From: an uncultured Oscillospiraceae bacterium
GTDB lineage: Bacteria; Bacillota; Clostridia; Oscillospirales; Ruminococcaceae
Reading direction: 5' to 3'
Assembly (NCBI GenBank): GCA_905197685.1
Contig: CAJJZS010000004.1
Span: forward strand, 124,001 to 188,000
Length of the DNA stretch: 64,000 nucleotides
Shown here: positions 16,841-25,256 of the stretch, one piece after another
How positions within the stretch are numbered: position 1 is the stretch's first letter
Layout: the number at the start of each line of letters is the position of its first letter
Made by a program: the position numbers and the translations under genes
Notes under the pieces: model-generated
Told to the model about the DNA's origin: nothing
What the model saw: the letters and a program-made list of their open reading frames with translations, nothing else
The model's database searches: none

Positions 16841-18295
16841 GTGGTTTTTACCGGTTCCTTTTTTTTATTTGTGTTTTTTCCCGTCAGTTTAGGCGCGTAT
16901 TACCTTTCTGTCTGTTTGCAGAAAAAAATCCGCCTGTTCGAGCGGCTGCGACTGAGCGATTGGGCGCTGGTTGCGGTAAGCCTTGTCTTTTACGGCTGGA
17001 CTGCATGGGACGGGATTGCGTGGCTGATAGGTTATGTGTTTTTGGTTTACCTGTTGGGGCGGGTGATTGCGGGAATGCCCTCAAAGACGGCAGCCGGATT
17101 GTTGGCAACGCTGTGCTGCGTGCTGACGGTGGGGCTTACCCTTTTGTACTTTAAGTACTACAATTTTGCAGTTACCAATCTAAACCGCCTGTTTGGCAGC
17201 GAGATTTCTTTGCTCAGCCTTGCTGCGCCTTTGGGAATTTCGTTTATTACTTTTTCGGCAATCTCTTACTTTGTCGATATTTACCGCAGAGATGCAAAGC
17301 CGGGCAGCTTTTTGGATACGGCGCTTTATCTCACCTTTTTCCCGAAGGTGATTTCCGGTCCGATTGTGCTGTGGAAAGATTTTTCTAAAAACCTCATGCG
17401 GGAAAACAGAAAGGCGGACAGCAGCCGTATTCTTTGGGGAATCAATCGAATGATCATCGGCTTTTCCAAAAAGGTGATTCTGGCAGATACCTTAGGGGCG
17501 CTGGTCGCGCAGATTCAGTCCAACGCTGCGGTCGGCATCGACCTGCCCACTGCCTGGGGCGCGGCATTTTGCTATATGCTCCAGATTTATTATGACTTTG
17601 CGGGATATTCCGATATTGCGCTGGGACTTGCTGCGATGTTCGGCTTTTCCTTTGAGGAAAACTTTTGCTTTCCGTACTGCTCCTGTTCCATTACCGAATT
17701 TTGGCGCAGATGGCACATCTCGCTGGGCAGATGGTTTCGGGAATATCTCTACATTCCGCTGGGCGGCAACCGCAAGGGAAAAAACAGAACGCTGTGCAAC
17801 CTGTTTATTGTGTTCTTAGTCACCGGATTCTGGCACGGCGCAGGCTGGAACTACATTTTGTGGGGCGTTGTCAACGGAATTTGCATTGTGGCAGAACGCT
17901 GCGTTCGGGATAAGAGTTGGTATCAAAAAATCCCGAAAGTTATTAAGTGGGCGGCAACCATGATGATTGTGCTGTTTAGCTGGCAGATTTTCCGTTTAAA
18001 CGGAATGTCCGAAATAGCGCGCTATTTCGGCATGATGACCGGTATTGTGCGCTGCGAAACGATAGATTTTACCTGGCAGTATTACTTTGACGGCAGGATT
18101 ATTCTGCTCATGCTCATCGGAACGGTGGGCGCAACACTGTTTCACAGTCAAAAGCTCAAAGCCGCAGTAGAAAAAGCGCAGAAAAACCCCGTTTTGTTCT
18201 GCATTATGCAGCTTGGCTTGTTTGCTTTGGGAATTTTGTCGGTAATGTTTATGGTAAATTCCACCTACAGTCCGTTTATCTACTTTCAGTATTAA
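16841..18295 (+). CDS. MBOAT family O-acyltransferase (AlgI/DltB-like)
   Basis: This 484-residue polytopic membrane acyltransferase is of the type that moves acyl (usually acetyl) groups across the membrane onto cell-surface glycans. The family signature RRWHISLGRWFREYLYIPLGGNRKG-type region (about 295-320) and the catalytic His332 in FWHGAGWN are present. The start is GTG at 16841 after GGGGAGGAG; the in-frame ATG at 16817 lies upstream of that site. It forms an operon with the DHHW protein, as expected for AlgI/AlgJ-like pairs. The acceptor glycan is unknown. Confidence 0.92.
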   Translation: MVFTGSFFLFVFFPVSLGAYYLSVCLQKKIRLFERLRLSDWALVAVSLVFYGWTAWDGIAWLIGYVFLVYLLGRVIAGMPSKTAAGLLATLCCVLTVGLTLLYFKYYNFAVTNLNRLFGSEISLLSLAAPLGISFITFSAISYFVDIYRRDAKPGSFLDTALYLTFFPKVISGPIVLWKDFSKNLMRENRKADSSRILWGINRMIIGFSKKVILADTLGALVAQIQSNAAVGIDLPTAWGAAFCYMLQIYYDFAGYSDIALGLAAMFGFSFEENFCFPYCSCSITEFWRRWHISLGRWFREYLYIPLGGNRKGKNRTLCNLFIVFLVTGFWHGAGWNYILWGVVNGICIVAERCVRDKSWYQKIPKVIKWAATMMIVLFSWQIFRLNGMSEIARYFGMMTGIVRCETIDFTWQYYFDGRIILLMLIGTVGATLFHSQKLKAAVEKAQKNPVLFCIMQLGLFALGILSVMFMVNSTYSPFIYFQY

Positions 18296-18310
18296 GGAGG
18301 GAAAATTTCG

Positions 18311-19693
18311 ATGAAAAAATTACAGATTGGAATGATAATCCTCTTTTTCCTCCTGCTTTTGCTGCCAATCGTTTTTTTAAATTGGGAAGAAAATGTGATT
18401 TCCCCCATCGACAACCGAATGTTGACCAACAATCCATTTGGGGAAAACACCGACTCCTCGCAAAAATTGACAACGCGGTTGGAAAATTATGTAAGCGACC
18501 GAATCGGATTCCGCAGCCGGATGATTGAAGGGTACACCGATCTCAATGACCGGCTGTTTCACAAGATGATTCACCCGCTGTATGAGTACGGAAAGGACGG
18601 ATATGTTTTTTCAAAAGCAAAAAGCAACGTCGTTTTTTCCGACTATCATCGTGATTTTGCAAAGATGCTCGCGCAGATACAAAGCTACTGTGAGCAGCGC
18701 GGCGTTCCGTTCCTCTTTGTGTTTAACCCGGAAAAGGCGGCGGTATACACCGAATATCTGGCAGACGGAATCTGCTATGACAACAGCTGGGTGCAGGAAT
18801 TTGAAGCGGAGCTTGAGCGGCTGGGTGTGCATTATATTGATAACACCGAGCTGCTTCGGGAGAAAAAAGAAGCGGGGGAGCAGGTGTTTAACAAGCAGTA
18901 CAATGCCGGACACTGGAACGATTTGGGCGCGTTTTACGGAGTCAACCATATTTTGGAAGAATTATCCAAAGACTTCCCAAGCTTGCAACCAAACGAAAAA
19001 AGCGATTTTGCTATAAGCGAAAAGTTAAACGAAACGCTTCCTTCCTCAACTTTTCCGATTGCGGAGTACGAGCCGTTTTTTGGCAGAAAAACCCCGCTTG
19101 AAGTAAAAACGCCCGAATATGACGCGGAGATTGTCCGCAATAATCAGCATCGGGCGTTTGGGTACTGTGTCAATCCCGAAAAGGTAAAGGAAGGCGCGCC
19201 GAAAACGCTTGTTTTTCAGGGAAGTTACATGAATGAAATGGGATTTAAGTTTTTGCAGAGCGGTTTGGGCGAGTACATCTATGTACACAACTACGAGAAT
19301 TTGCTGGACTTTGACTATTATTTTAACATCTTCCAACCCGAGTGCGTGATTGTGGAGGCAGCGGAATATACAATCAATCCGACCTATTTTAATCAAAAAG
19401 GGGTCGAAGATTTTTCGCTGAATCCAAAATTAGAACTGCAAGAAAATGCAAAGCAAGGGCAGCTGTCGCAGCTAAACTTGCAGCTGAATCAGGGGGAAAA
19501 GATTACAAACCTAACAGCGCAGCTTCCGCAGGACACACAGTACGCCTACCTTGTTGTCGGAGAAACGGTGTTTGACTGTTCCGTACAGCCGGACGGAAAG
19601 GCATCGGTTTCTTTAGAAAACACAGATTGGAACAAAGAAAAAGCGTCGATTGTGTCGGTGAATTTTGACGGGACGCAAACGGTGTACCGATAG
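18311..19693 (+). CDS. DHHW family protein, partner of the MBOAT acyltransferase
   Basis: This 460-residue protein has one N-terminal membrane anchor (about residues 5-23) and an extracytoplasmic SGNH-hydrolase-like domain related to AlgX/AlgJ. Landmarks are SDRIGFRSR after the anchor, FVFNPEKAAVY, and the active-site-like NAGHWNDLGAFYG near residue 200. Such proteins complete the O-acetyl transfer begun by the MBOAT protein. The C-terminal region has a beta-rich accessory domain. It follows the MBOAT gene by 15 bp with AAGGAGGG. Confidence 0.87.
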   Translation: MKKLQIGMIILFFLLLLLPIVFLNWEENVISPIDNRMLTNNPFGENTDSSQKLTTRLENYVSDRIGFRSRMIEGYTDLNDRLFHKMIHPLYEYGKDGYVFSKAKSNVVFSDYHRDFAKMLAQIQSYCEQRGVPFLFVFNPEKAAVYTEYLADGICYDNSWVQEFEAELERLGVHYIDNTELLREKKEAGEQVFNKQYNAGHWNDLGAFYGVNHILEELSKDFPSLQPNEKSDFAISEKLNETLPSSTFPIAEYEPFFGRKTPLEVKTPEYDAEIVRNNQHRAFGYCVNPEKVKEGAPKTLVFQGSYMNEMGFKFLQSGLGEYIYVHNYENLLDFDYYFNIFQPECVIVEAAEYTINPTYFNQKGVEDFSLNPKLELQENAKQGQLSQLNLQLNQGEKITNLTAQLPQDTQYAYLVVGETVFDCSVQPDGKASVSLENTDWNKEKASIVSVNFDGTQTVYR

Positions 19694-19703
19694 TCAAAGC
19701 GGC

Positions 19704-20489
19704 TTAGTATGCCGGCGGGGGAGAATCGGGAAGGTCGGAAAACAGCGAGGAGTAATCGCTTACAAACGATTCGGGCAGCCGATAATATCCGTTGGCAAGG
19801 GAAATCAGCTCCAATTCCGGCAGACAGTACAGGAAAGAGGAAGTGCCGTCGGCAAAGGTAAAGCAGAGCCGATAGGAGCGTCCGGCAGACTGTTCGTCAG
19901 CGATTTCTTCATACTGCGGGGAATCTAATTGGGCGGGAACAGCCTGAGAAAGGGATTTGAGCAGGTCGGGCAGAAGGCTTAACTGAGCTTCTTTGAGAAC
20001 CTCGGTTCCGTTGTGGTTTAAAACAGAAAAGGAAACGACGTTTTGCTCGACCTGAGAATGTTCTAACCAATAGGAAACGCTCATCTTTTCTTCCCCGAGA
20101 AAGCCGGAAAGCTCGGCAAGCTGCATTTGACCGTCAGACTGCACAATCAGGCGAAATTCGGGGTGATAGTCCGGGTGCGCGTAGAGGACGGTTCCGTCCG
20201 GCAGCGTTTCGAGCGGTTCACCCAAAGAAGGCGTTTCCGGCAAAGGAGATTGCTTGGGAGAAAGCAAGGTGTAGCGGCAGTTGTTATAGTTGACCGTCCG
20301 ATTCATGCCGTTAGCGGGCGCATCGGAAGTTGGAGGCGTGGGCGCGGAAACTCCGTCGGCAGGCGCATCGGCAGGGGCGGAAACCTCCTCGGAAGCGGCA
20401 GGCGGGGTCTGCGCGGGTTTGGTATCCTCTTTGGGGGCGCAGCCTGTGAGCAGGAGAGCCAAAAGCAGAGCGAGTAATTTTGTTGTCAT
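19704..20489 (-). CDS. putative lipoprotein of unknown function
   Basis: This 261-residue protein has a signal peptide with lipobox LLTGC (Cys at residue 17), then a Pro/Ala/Ser-rich linker of about 40 residues with repeated APAD-type units. The globular remainder contains TVLYAHPDYHPEFRLIV and a C-terminal SFLYCLPELELISLANGYYRLP segment. I do not recognise the family. It is convergent with the MBOAT-DHHW operon and divergent from yabP. The ribosome binding site is AAAGGAAGG. Confidence 0.75.
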   Translation of the reverse strand: MTTKLLALLLALLLTGCAPKEDTKPAQTPPAASEEVSAPADAPADGVSAPTPPTSDAPANGMNRTVNYNNCRYTLLSPKQSPLPETPSLGEPLETLPDGTVLYAHPDYHPEFRLIVQSDGQMQLAELSGFLGEEKMSVSYWLEHSQVEQNVVSFSVLNHNGTEVLKEAQLSLLPDLLKSLSQAVPAQLDSPQYEEIADEQSAGRSYRLCFTFADGTSSFLYCLPELELISLANGYYRLPESFVSDYSSLFSDLPDSPPPAY

Positions 20490-20650
20490 AGCAATCCTTC
20501 CTTTCCGGTAAAAAGTTTAACAGATTCATCTGCTGTTAAGGTGTCAAAAAAAGCCGGATTTCATGCAAGGCAAGGAATTTTGGTTCTAAAGAAAAACAAG
20601 CCGTCATAAGAATAAAGCGGAATTACAATAACAGAAAGGACGGCTGTTTT

Positions 20651-20929
20651 ATGACTGAAGAAAAAAAGAGCATGGGGGCGCACAACCTGATTTTGGAAGA
20701 ACGGGGTAACCTGACCGTGACGGGCGTGGAGGACATTGACAGCTTTGACGAGGAGACAGTGGTGGTTTACACCGAACTTGGCGAGCTTACCGTACACGGC
20801 AGTCAGCTGCACATCAACCGGATTGACGTGGAATCGGGGGAACTGCATCTGGAGGGGGAGATTGATTCGCTCAGTTACGCGGACCGGCAGAACGAGCGGG
20901 GCGGGTTTCTTTCCCGGATTTTTCGATAG
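20651..20929 (+). CDS. yabP: sporulation protein YabP
   Basis: This 92-residue protein matches YabP, a small protein made in the mother cell under SigE and needed for spore cortex or coat development in Bacillus. The core NLILEERGNLTVTGVEDI, followed by an acidic stretch and LTVHGSQLHINRID, is typical of YabP/YqfC proteins. It abuts yabQ (stop TAG then ATG) and heads the conserved yabP-yabQ-divIC-yabR order. This is one of the clearest signs of a sporulating ancestry. Confidence 0.93.
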   Translation: MTEEKKSMGAHNLILEERGNLTVTGVEDIDSFDEETVVVYTELGELTVHGSQLHINRIDVESGELHLEGEIDSLSYADRQNERGGFLSRIFR

Positions 20930-21481
20930 ATGATGACCGATATTACCATCGCAAAGGAAACGCAGCTTTTTTTGTATTCCCTTGCGTTGGGCGTCGGGCT
21001 GTCCGCCTGTTATGACTTGCTGCGCGTGATTCGCGGGCAGACGCGCCATCGGGCAGGGACGGTGTGCGCCGAGGATATTCTGTATTTTTTGCTGAGTTCT
21101 GTGGTTACATTCGGATTTTTGCTCAGGGACAACTGCGGGGAGGTGCGCGCTTATCTTTTGGCAGGGGAACTGATTGGCTGGATTTTGTGGCACTGTACGC
21201 TGGGAGAGGCGGCGGTAGCGGTGTGCGGGAAGATTGTTTCGGTGATAAAACGAATCTTGTTTTTCTGGCTGAGGCTGATTTTTTCACCTGTTGTGGGAGT
21301 TTTGCGCTTTGCCGGCAGGTTTTTGCAAAAGTTTTTAAAAAAAGTTGTGCAAAAGCAGAAATATAACTTGAAACGCGAGCGGATAATGATGTATAATCTA
21401 CTTATCCGATGGAAAAAGACCCGACGACAAGGAGGAGAACCCAATGGCTGCATCAAGGAAAAAGAAGAAACAAAACAATAA
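20930..21481 (+). CDS. yabQ: sporulation protein YabQ
   Basis: This 183-residue membrane protein has about four hydrophobic segments and the YabQ motif FLYSLALGVGLSACYDLLRVIR near the N-terminus. In Bacillus YabQ sits in the outer forespore membrane and is needed for cortex formation. The C-terminal tail is Lys/Arg-rich. It begins immediately after the yabP stop and its end overlaps the divIC start by 38 bp. Confidence 0.92.
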   Translation: MMTDITIAKETQLFLYSLALGVGLSACYDLLRVIRGQTRHRAGTVCAEDILYFLLSSVVTFGFLLRDNCGEVRAYLLAGELIGWILWHCTLGEAAVAVCGKIVSVIKRILFFWLRLIFSPVVGVLRFAGRFLQKFLKKVVQKQKYNLKRERIMMYNLLIRWKKTRRQGGEPNGCIKEKEETKQ

Positions 21482-21749
21482 CCGGTTGCTGGTAATCGCA
21501 ATGGTTGTTTTTGTGGGGGTGTGCTCCTTTAAAATTGTGGGAACCCAGATGAAGATTTCTGAAAAGCAGTATGAACTCGAACAGCTGGAAAAAAGCATCG
21601 AGGAGCAGGAAAAGGTGAATCAGGAGTTGGAAAGTCAGCTGGAAAAGGGCAAGGAAGATCAGAAAGAAGCGATTGAAAAAAATGCCTTTGAACAGTATGG
21701 GTACGGTTACTCGGACGAATTTATCTATATTGACAGTCAGGCAAGCTAA
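21444..21749 (+). CDS. divIC: septum formation initiator, DivIC/FtsB family
   Basis: This 101-residue single-pass membrane protein has a basic N-terminus (SRKKKKQNNNR), a membrane helix at about 14-30 and a long Glu/Lys/Gln coiled coil (about 35-75), ending in the short FtsB-type tail FEQYGYGYSDEFIYID. Members bridge the divisome with FtsL and DivIB/FtsQ. Its start overlaps the 3' end of yabQ, with AAGGAGGAG as ribosome binding site. The location between yabQ and yabR matches Bacillus divIC. Confidence 0.88.
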   Translation: MAASRKKKKQNNNRLLVIAMVVFVGVCSFKIVGTQMKISEKQYELEQLEKSIEEQEKVNQELESQLEKGKEDQKEAIEKNAFEQYGYGYSDEFIYIDSQAS

Positions 21750-21789
21750 TCTGACCGGGAAAAATTTTTGAGGAGGACGTAATAGGAAT

Positions 21790-22293
21790 ATGCAGTTAGA
21801 AATTGGAGACGTACTGGAAGGAAAAGTAACCGGAATCACAAAATTCGGGGCTTTTGTGGAGCTGCCGGAGGGCAAGACCGGAATGGTTCATATCTCTGAG
21901 GTTTCCTCGGCTTATGTTGAAGATATTTCTCAATATCTCAAACAGGACCAGGTGGTGAAGGTAAAGGTAATCAACATTACCGACGAGGGAAAGATCAGCC
22001 TTTCGATTAAAAAAGCGATGCCAAGAGAACCCAGACAGGAAAACAACGGCGCGCGCGGGCAGAGAAACGGCTCCAGAAACTTTAACGGCAAGCAGCGTTA
22101 TGAAAATAAACGTCCGTTTAATCCTCAGCAGGTGAGCAGCTATGAGTGGAATCCGAAAAGAAACGAGAGCGCTTCTTTTGAGGATATGCTCAATAAATTT
22201 AAACAGACCAGCGACGATAAAATGTCCGATTTAAAGAAATACCGCGGAGAGGTAAAGCGCGGTTCGGCAAACCGCCGTTCCCGTCAGGACTAA
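21790..22293 (+). CDS. yabR: S1 domain RNA-binding protein YabR
   Basis: This 167-residue cytoplasmic protein has an N-terminal S1 domain (about residues 1-72: GDVLEGKVTGITKFGAFVEL, then GMVHISEVS and KVKVINITDEGKISLSIK). The rest is a basic, Arg/Asn-rich low-complexity tail ending SANRRSRQD. It belongs to the general-stress-protein-13/YabR group and probably binds RNA or ribosomes. It is the last gene of the yabPQ-divIC block. Confidence 0.9.
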   Translation: MQLEIGDVLEGKVTGITKFGAFVELPEGKTGMVHISEVSSAYVEDISQYLKQDQVVKVKVINITDEGKISLSIKKAMPREPRQENNGARGQRNGSRNFNGKQRYENKRPFNPQQVSSYEWNPKRNESASFEDMLNKFKQTSDDKMSDLKKYRGEVKRGSANRRSRQD

Positions 22294-22301
22294 AGAATAA
22301 C

Positions 22302-22335
22302 AAAAGAGAAGCTGATTTTTCAGCTTCTCTTTTTT
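22302..22335. terminator. bidirectional terminator between yabR and the trkA genes
   Basis: AAGAGAAGCTGA pairs with TCAGCTTCTCTT, with T runs on both strands; it serves converging transcripts. Confidence 0.88.
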
Positions 22336-22345
22336 CGTTGCGATT

Positions 22346-23005
22346 TTATTTTAGTTTTAACGCTTCGGAAAGCTCGTGAATGATGCGGTCCTTAGCGATA
22401 ACCAAAATTTTATCCCCGCTCATAATCTGCGCATTGCCTCGCGGGATAATCAGCTTATCGTCGCGGAAGATGGCGGTGATTACGGCATCCTCCGGAATAT
22501 CCAGCTCGAACAGGCGTTTACCGTGCAGAACATAGTTGTCGGGAATGAGCATTTCGCTCAGCGAAGCCTCGCCGCGGTTGAGGGAGAGCAGCGATTTAAT
22601 TCTGGCGCTGTCCACCTCGCGTTCCAACAGGCGGGCGATATTGTCGGTACTGGAAATGGGGATGTCCACGCCCAGCAGCTTCATGACAGCGGCGTTTTTG
22701 GGGTTATTGATTCGGGCGACCGTTTTTGGCACATGGAAGATTTTTTTTGCAAGCTGGCAGGAAACCAGATTGTCCTGGTCCAAGCCGGTAACGGCAATCA
22801 CAGCGTCCGCTTTAGCGGCATTGGCAGTGGTGAGCGCCTCGATGGTGGAGCCGTCGGCATTGATGGTGGGAATGTCTAACTGATTGGATGCATATTCGCA
22901 GGTTCGTTTGTTTTTTTCGATGATTAAAGGCTGATGACCGTGTTCCAACAGGGTTTTGCACAGGTAGAACCCGACCTTGCCTCCTCCTATCACGATAACA
23001 TTCAT
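22346..23005 (-). CDS. TrkA/KtrA-type potassium channel gating protein
   Basis: This 219-residue cytoplasmic regulator of K+ uptake has an N-terminal RCK Rossmann domain (VIVIGGGKVGFYLCKTLLEHG, acidic ribose-binding position after LIIEK) and a C-terminal RCK_C domain (from about 138; DNYVLHGKRLFELDIPEDAVITAI). It binds NAD(H) or nucleotides and gates a TrkH/KtrB pore. It is 26 bp downstream of a paralogue. No membrane subunit is encoded nearby. Confidence 0.88.
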   Translation of the reverse strand: MNVIVIGGGKVGFYLCKTLLEHGHQPLIIEKNKRTCEYASNQLDIPTINADGSTIEALTTANAAKADAVIAVTGLDQDNLVSCQLAKKIFHVPKTVARINNPKNAAVMKLLGVDIPISSTDNIARLLEREVDSARIKSLLSLNRGEASLSEMLIPDNYVLHGKRLFELDIPEDAVITAIFRDDKLIIPRGNAQIMSGDKILVIAKDRIIHELSEALKLK

Positions 23006-23031
23006 GACGAAATTCCTCTCTTTCCGCTTAA

Positions 23032-23673
23032 TTATCGGATGTCTGTGCTGACCAGCAGCTTATCGGTGGACAGAATAGAACGGTGGTGCGCCGAACCGAG
23101 CAGCACATCTACCGTCATGGTGATGGTGCCGGTTTCGTCCACTACGGCAATCAGTGATTCCGGCTGGAGGTAGCGGGCAGCTTCCATTACGGTTTTGCCG
23201 ACCAGTTCTTCGGGCGCTTTCATGGTGGACACCGAAAGCACCTCGTTGCCTACGGTGATGTGGCGGGTCTGGGTACGGTCGGTTAACATGGCATACACCG
23301 AGGAAACGGTGATGTTGGTCGGGCAGACGGACTGGATATCAAAGCGGGAGAAGATGTCCTCGCGCAGCGGGTCGAAGATGCGGGCAATTATTTTTTTTAC
23401 ATTGAATATTTCCTTTGCAATCTGGCAAACCATGATATTGGTGTTGTCGTCTTCGGTGACGGCGGCAACCGCATCGCATCCTTCGATGCCTGCCTGACGC
23501 AGGATATCCAGGTCGATGGGAACGCCCTGAATGGTGAATCCGGAAAAATCATCGGAGAGAAGGTCGAAGCTCTCCCGCTTTTGTGCGATGATGGAAACAT
23601 CGTGACCGAGCTGGCACAGCACGTCCGCAAGGCGGGAACCGACCTTGCCGCATCCGATAACAAGTACGTTCAT
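23032..23673 (-). CDS. TrkA/KtrA-type potassium channel gating protein, paralogue
   Basis: This 213-residue paralogue of the adjacent protein has the N-terminal RCK domain (NVLVIGCGKVGSRLADVLCQLGH) and a weaker C-terminal RCK_C domain (SVSTMKAPEELVGKTVMEAARYLQPESLIAVV). It is the first gene of the two-gene unit. A pair of separate TrkA proteins often forms a hetero-ring on one TrkH; that is inference here. Ribosome binding site: AAAAGGAGTC. Confidence 0.87.
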   Translation of the reverse strand: MNVLVIGCGKVGSRLADVLCQLGHDVSIIAQKRESFDLLSDDFSGFTIQGVPIDLDILRQAGIEGCDAVAAVTEDDNTNIMVCQIAKEIFNVKKIIARIFDPLREDIFSRFDIQSVCPTNITVSSVYAMLTDRTQTRHITVGNEVLSVSTMKAPEELVGKTVMEAARYLQPESLIAVVDETGTITMTVDVLLGSAHHRSILSTDKLLVSTDIR

Positions 23674-23987
23674 AAATAAAGACTCCTTTTAAAGTATCCG
23701 CCCGGAGCGCAAGAAAGCAGCTGCCTTTGCGGTTATTCATCAAAATCAGTCTTATTATAGCCTAAATTTCCCGGGGAATAAAGTGTAAAAAGCGTTTTTT
23801 CAAAAATTTCCGAGAAATTTCCCGGGAAATATCGGGAAAAAAGCGAAAGAAGGGGAAATTGCAGAAAATTATTAAATTGTTCACTAAATTTATAGTGACA
23901 AATGTTTCATTTTATGATATATATGGAAGTAAGGAAAAAACCAATTTGAAAAGATAAATTTCAGTCCTGAAAGGAGAAGTTTTGATT
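23674..23987. promoter_or_regulatory. divergent intergenic region with promoter for the acidic protein
   Basis: This gap separates the trkA pair from the acidic protein. GTGACA (23895-23900) and TATATA (23918-23923) are 17 bp apart and read toward the plus-strand gene. An inverted pair CACTA/TAGTG (23882-23886, 23893-23897) overlaps the -35 box and could be an operator. The rest is AT-rich, with GGGAAA/TTTCCC palindromic runs around 23770-23840 of no clear meaning. Confidence 0.45.
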
Positions 23988-24392
23988 ATGAAAAAAGCAG
24001 CTATTTTAGCAATATTGGGCGCTGTTGCGGCGGGCGCTGCCGCAGTATGCGTAAAACTGGTGAAGGACCGCAAGCACGAGGACGAGGATTACACCGAATG
24101 TCCGTGCGGCTGCGAAGGCGAAGGCGGGGACGAACCGGAAGAAGAGCAGGAGGATTGCTGCCAGGAACAGACCGCTGCGGAAGAAGCAGGCGACGCGGCG
24201 CAGGAGGTTTCCGACGAGTTTTTTGCTCAAGAACAGGAGGAGCATGAGGACGAACCGGAAGTAACCATCGAACTGTTTGAGCAGCCGGAAGAAGAAAGCG
24301 CAGAGCCGTGCGCAGAAGAACAGTGCGAAGAAGCGTCCGCAGAGGAAACAGAGAAGATCAAAGAGCAACTTCCGGAGGATGCAGAATTTTAA
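23988..24392 (+). CDS. acidic, Cys-containing membrane-anchored protein, unknown family
   Basis: This 134-residue protein starts with a hydrophobic helix (about residues 4-22, Ala/Gly-rich) and a short basic segment (KLVKDRKH). The remaining 105 residues are extremely rich in Glu and Asp and contain seven cysteines in clusters (CPCGC at 38-42, CC near 58, and later CAEEQC). The topology looks like a YtxH-type short anchor with a cytoplasmic acidic tail. Metal binding is possible but unproven. AAGGAGAAG favours ATG 23988 over the TTG at 23982. Confidence 0.7.
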   Translation: MKKAAILAILGAVAAGAAAVCVKLVKDRKHEDEDYTECPCGCEGEGGDEPEEEQEDCCQEQTAAEEAGDAAQEVSDEFFAQEQEEHEDEPEVTIELFEQPEEESAEPCAEEQCEEASAEETEKIKEQLPEDAEF

Positions 24393-24417
24393 TCGGTGAG
24401 AAAGCCCGATTGAGGAG

Positions 24418-24446
24418 AAAAAAGGTCGCCGTAGCGACCTTTTTTT
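24418..24446 (+). terminator. intrinsic terminator after the acidic protein
   Basis: AGGTCGC-CGTA-GCGACCT stem-loop followed by seven T residues. Confidence 0.9.
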
Positions 24447-24497
24447 ATACTTTTTGTAATTTTGACGGCAGATTTTATCAAATGAGGAGGGAAAAAG

Positions 24498-25232
24498 GTG
24501 AAGGTGTGGTATTGCCATCACAGCGGAGTGGCAGTAAAGACGCAGCGGCATCTGCTGCTGTTTGACCTGTTTGGAGAGGCGCTTGAACCAAAAGAGGGGC
24601 AAGGCTTGCAGCAGGGATATTTTGACCCGAAAGAAGCGGAAGACCAAAACACAATCGTTTTTGTTTCGCATGAGCATGAGGACCATTTTGATCCGAGAAT
24701 CTTTTCGTTCAGGGACGAAATAAAGAGAATAGAATATGTTTTGCCGGAGGAGCTGGACGAGATTTTTTCTCCCGCTGTTTTTGTACACCCGCATATGCAG
24801 GTCAATCTGCCCGATTGCCGGATTACGACCTTAGATTCCACCGACATCGGCGTTGCGTATTTGGTGGAAACGGACGGAAAACTGATTTACCATGCGGGGG
24901 ATCTAAACCGGTGGCACTGGGAAGGCGAGGAAGAAGCGTTTAACAAAGACCAAGAGCTGCGCTATCGCAGGGAGATGGAATATCTGGCAAAGCAGCTGGA
25001 CGGCAGAGAGATAGACCTTGCCTTTGTTCCGCTGGACCCGCGGCAGGAAGAAAACTGTATTTTGGGATTGCAGGAGTTGCTTTGCCATGTTCGGGTAAAG
25101 CAGGTGGTTCCCATCCATTTCTGGGGGGATTTTACGGCGGGCCGGTATTTAAAGGGCAAAGAATTTCCGACAAAGATTGTGATGCCCAAAACGAGGGGAG
25201 AGCTGATTCTGCCGGATCAAACGGGCAGATAA
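24498..25232 (+). CDS. MBL-fold metal-dependent hydrolase (UlaG-like)
   Basis: This 244-residue cytoplasmic protein has a metallo-beta-lactamase fold with the HxHxDH motif (H58, H60, D62, H63 in VFVSHEHEDHFDP), a second ligand region LIYHAGDLNRWHW and a late His in VVPIHFWGDF. The substrate is unknown. The start is GTG 24498 after GAGGAGGG. It precedes the AI-2E family gene by 24 bp and is probably cotranscribed with it. Confidence 0.88.
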   Translation: MKVWYCHHSGVAVKTQRHLLLFDLFGEALEPKEGQGLQQGYFDPKEAEDQNTIVFVSHEHEDHFDPRIFSFRDEIKRIEYVLPEELDEIFSPAVFVHPHMQVNLPDCRITTLDSTDIGVAYLVETDGKLIYHAGDLNRWHWEGEEEAFNKDQELRYRREMEYLAKQLDGREIDLAFVPLDPRQEENCILGLQELLCHVRVKQVVPIHFWGDFTAGRYLKGKEFPTKIVMPKTRGELILPDQTGR

Positions 25233-25256
25233 GACAAGGAGGAACGAGAAGAAGAT

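Noticed and set aside
23760..23850. TTTCCCGGGAAA-type palindromes
   Set aside because: They are short and lie in AT-rich sequence with no associated promoter or T run, so no function can be supported.
24006..24794. 262-codon minus-strand open frame opposite the acidic protein and MBL gene
   Set aside because: It is Phe/Leu/Arg-rich because it is the complement of a Glu-rich gene, and it crosses a terminator and two gene boundaries.
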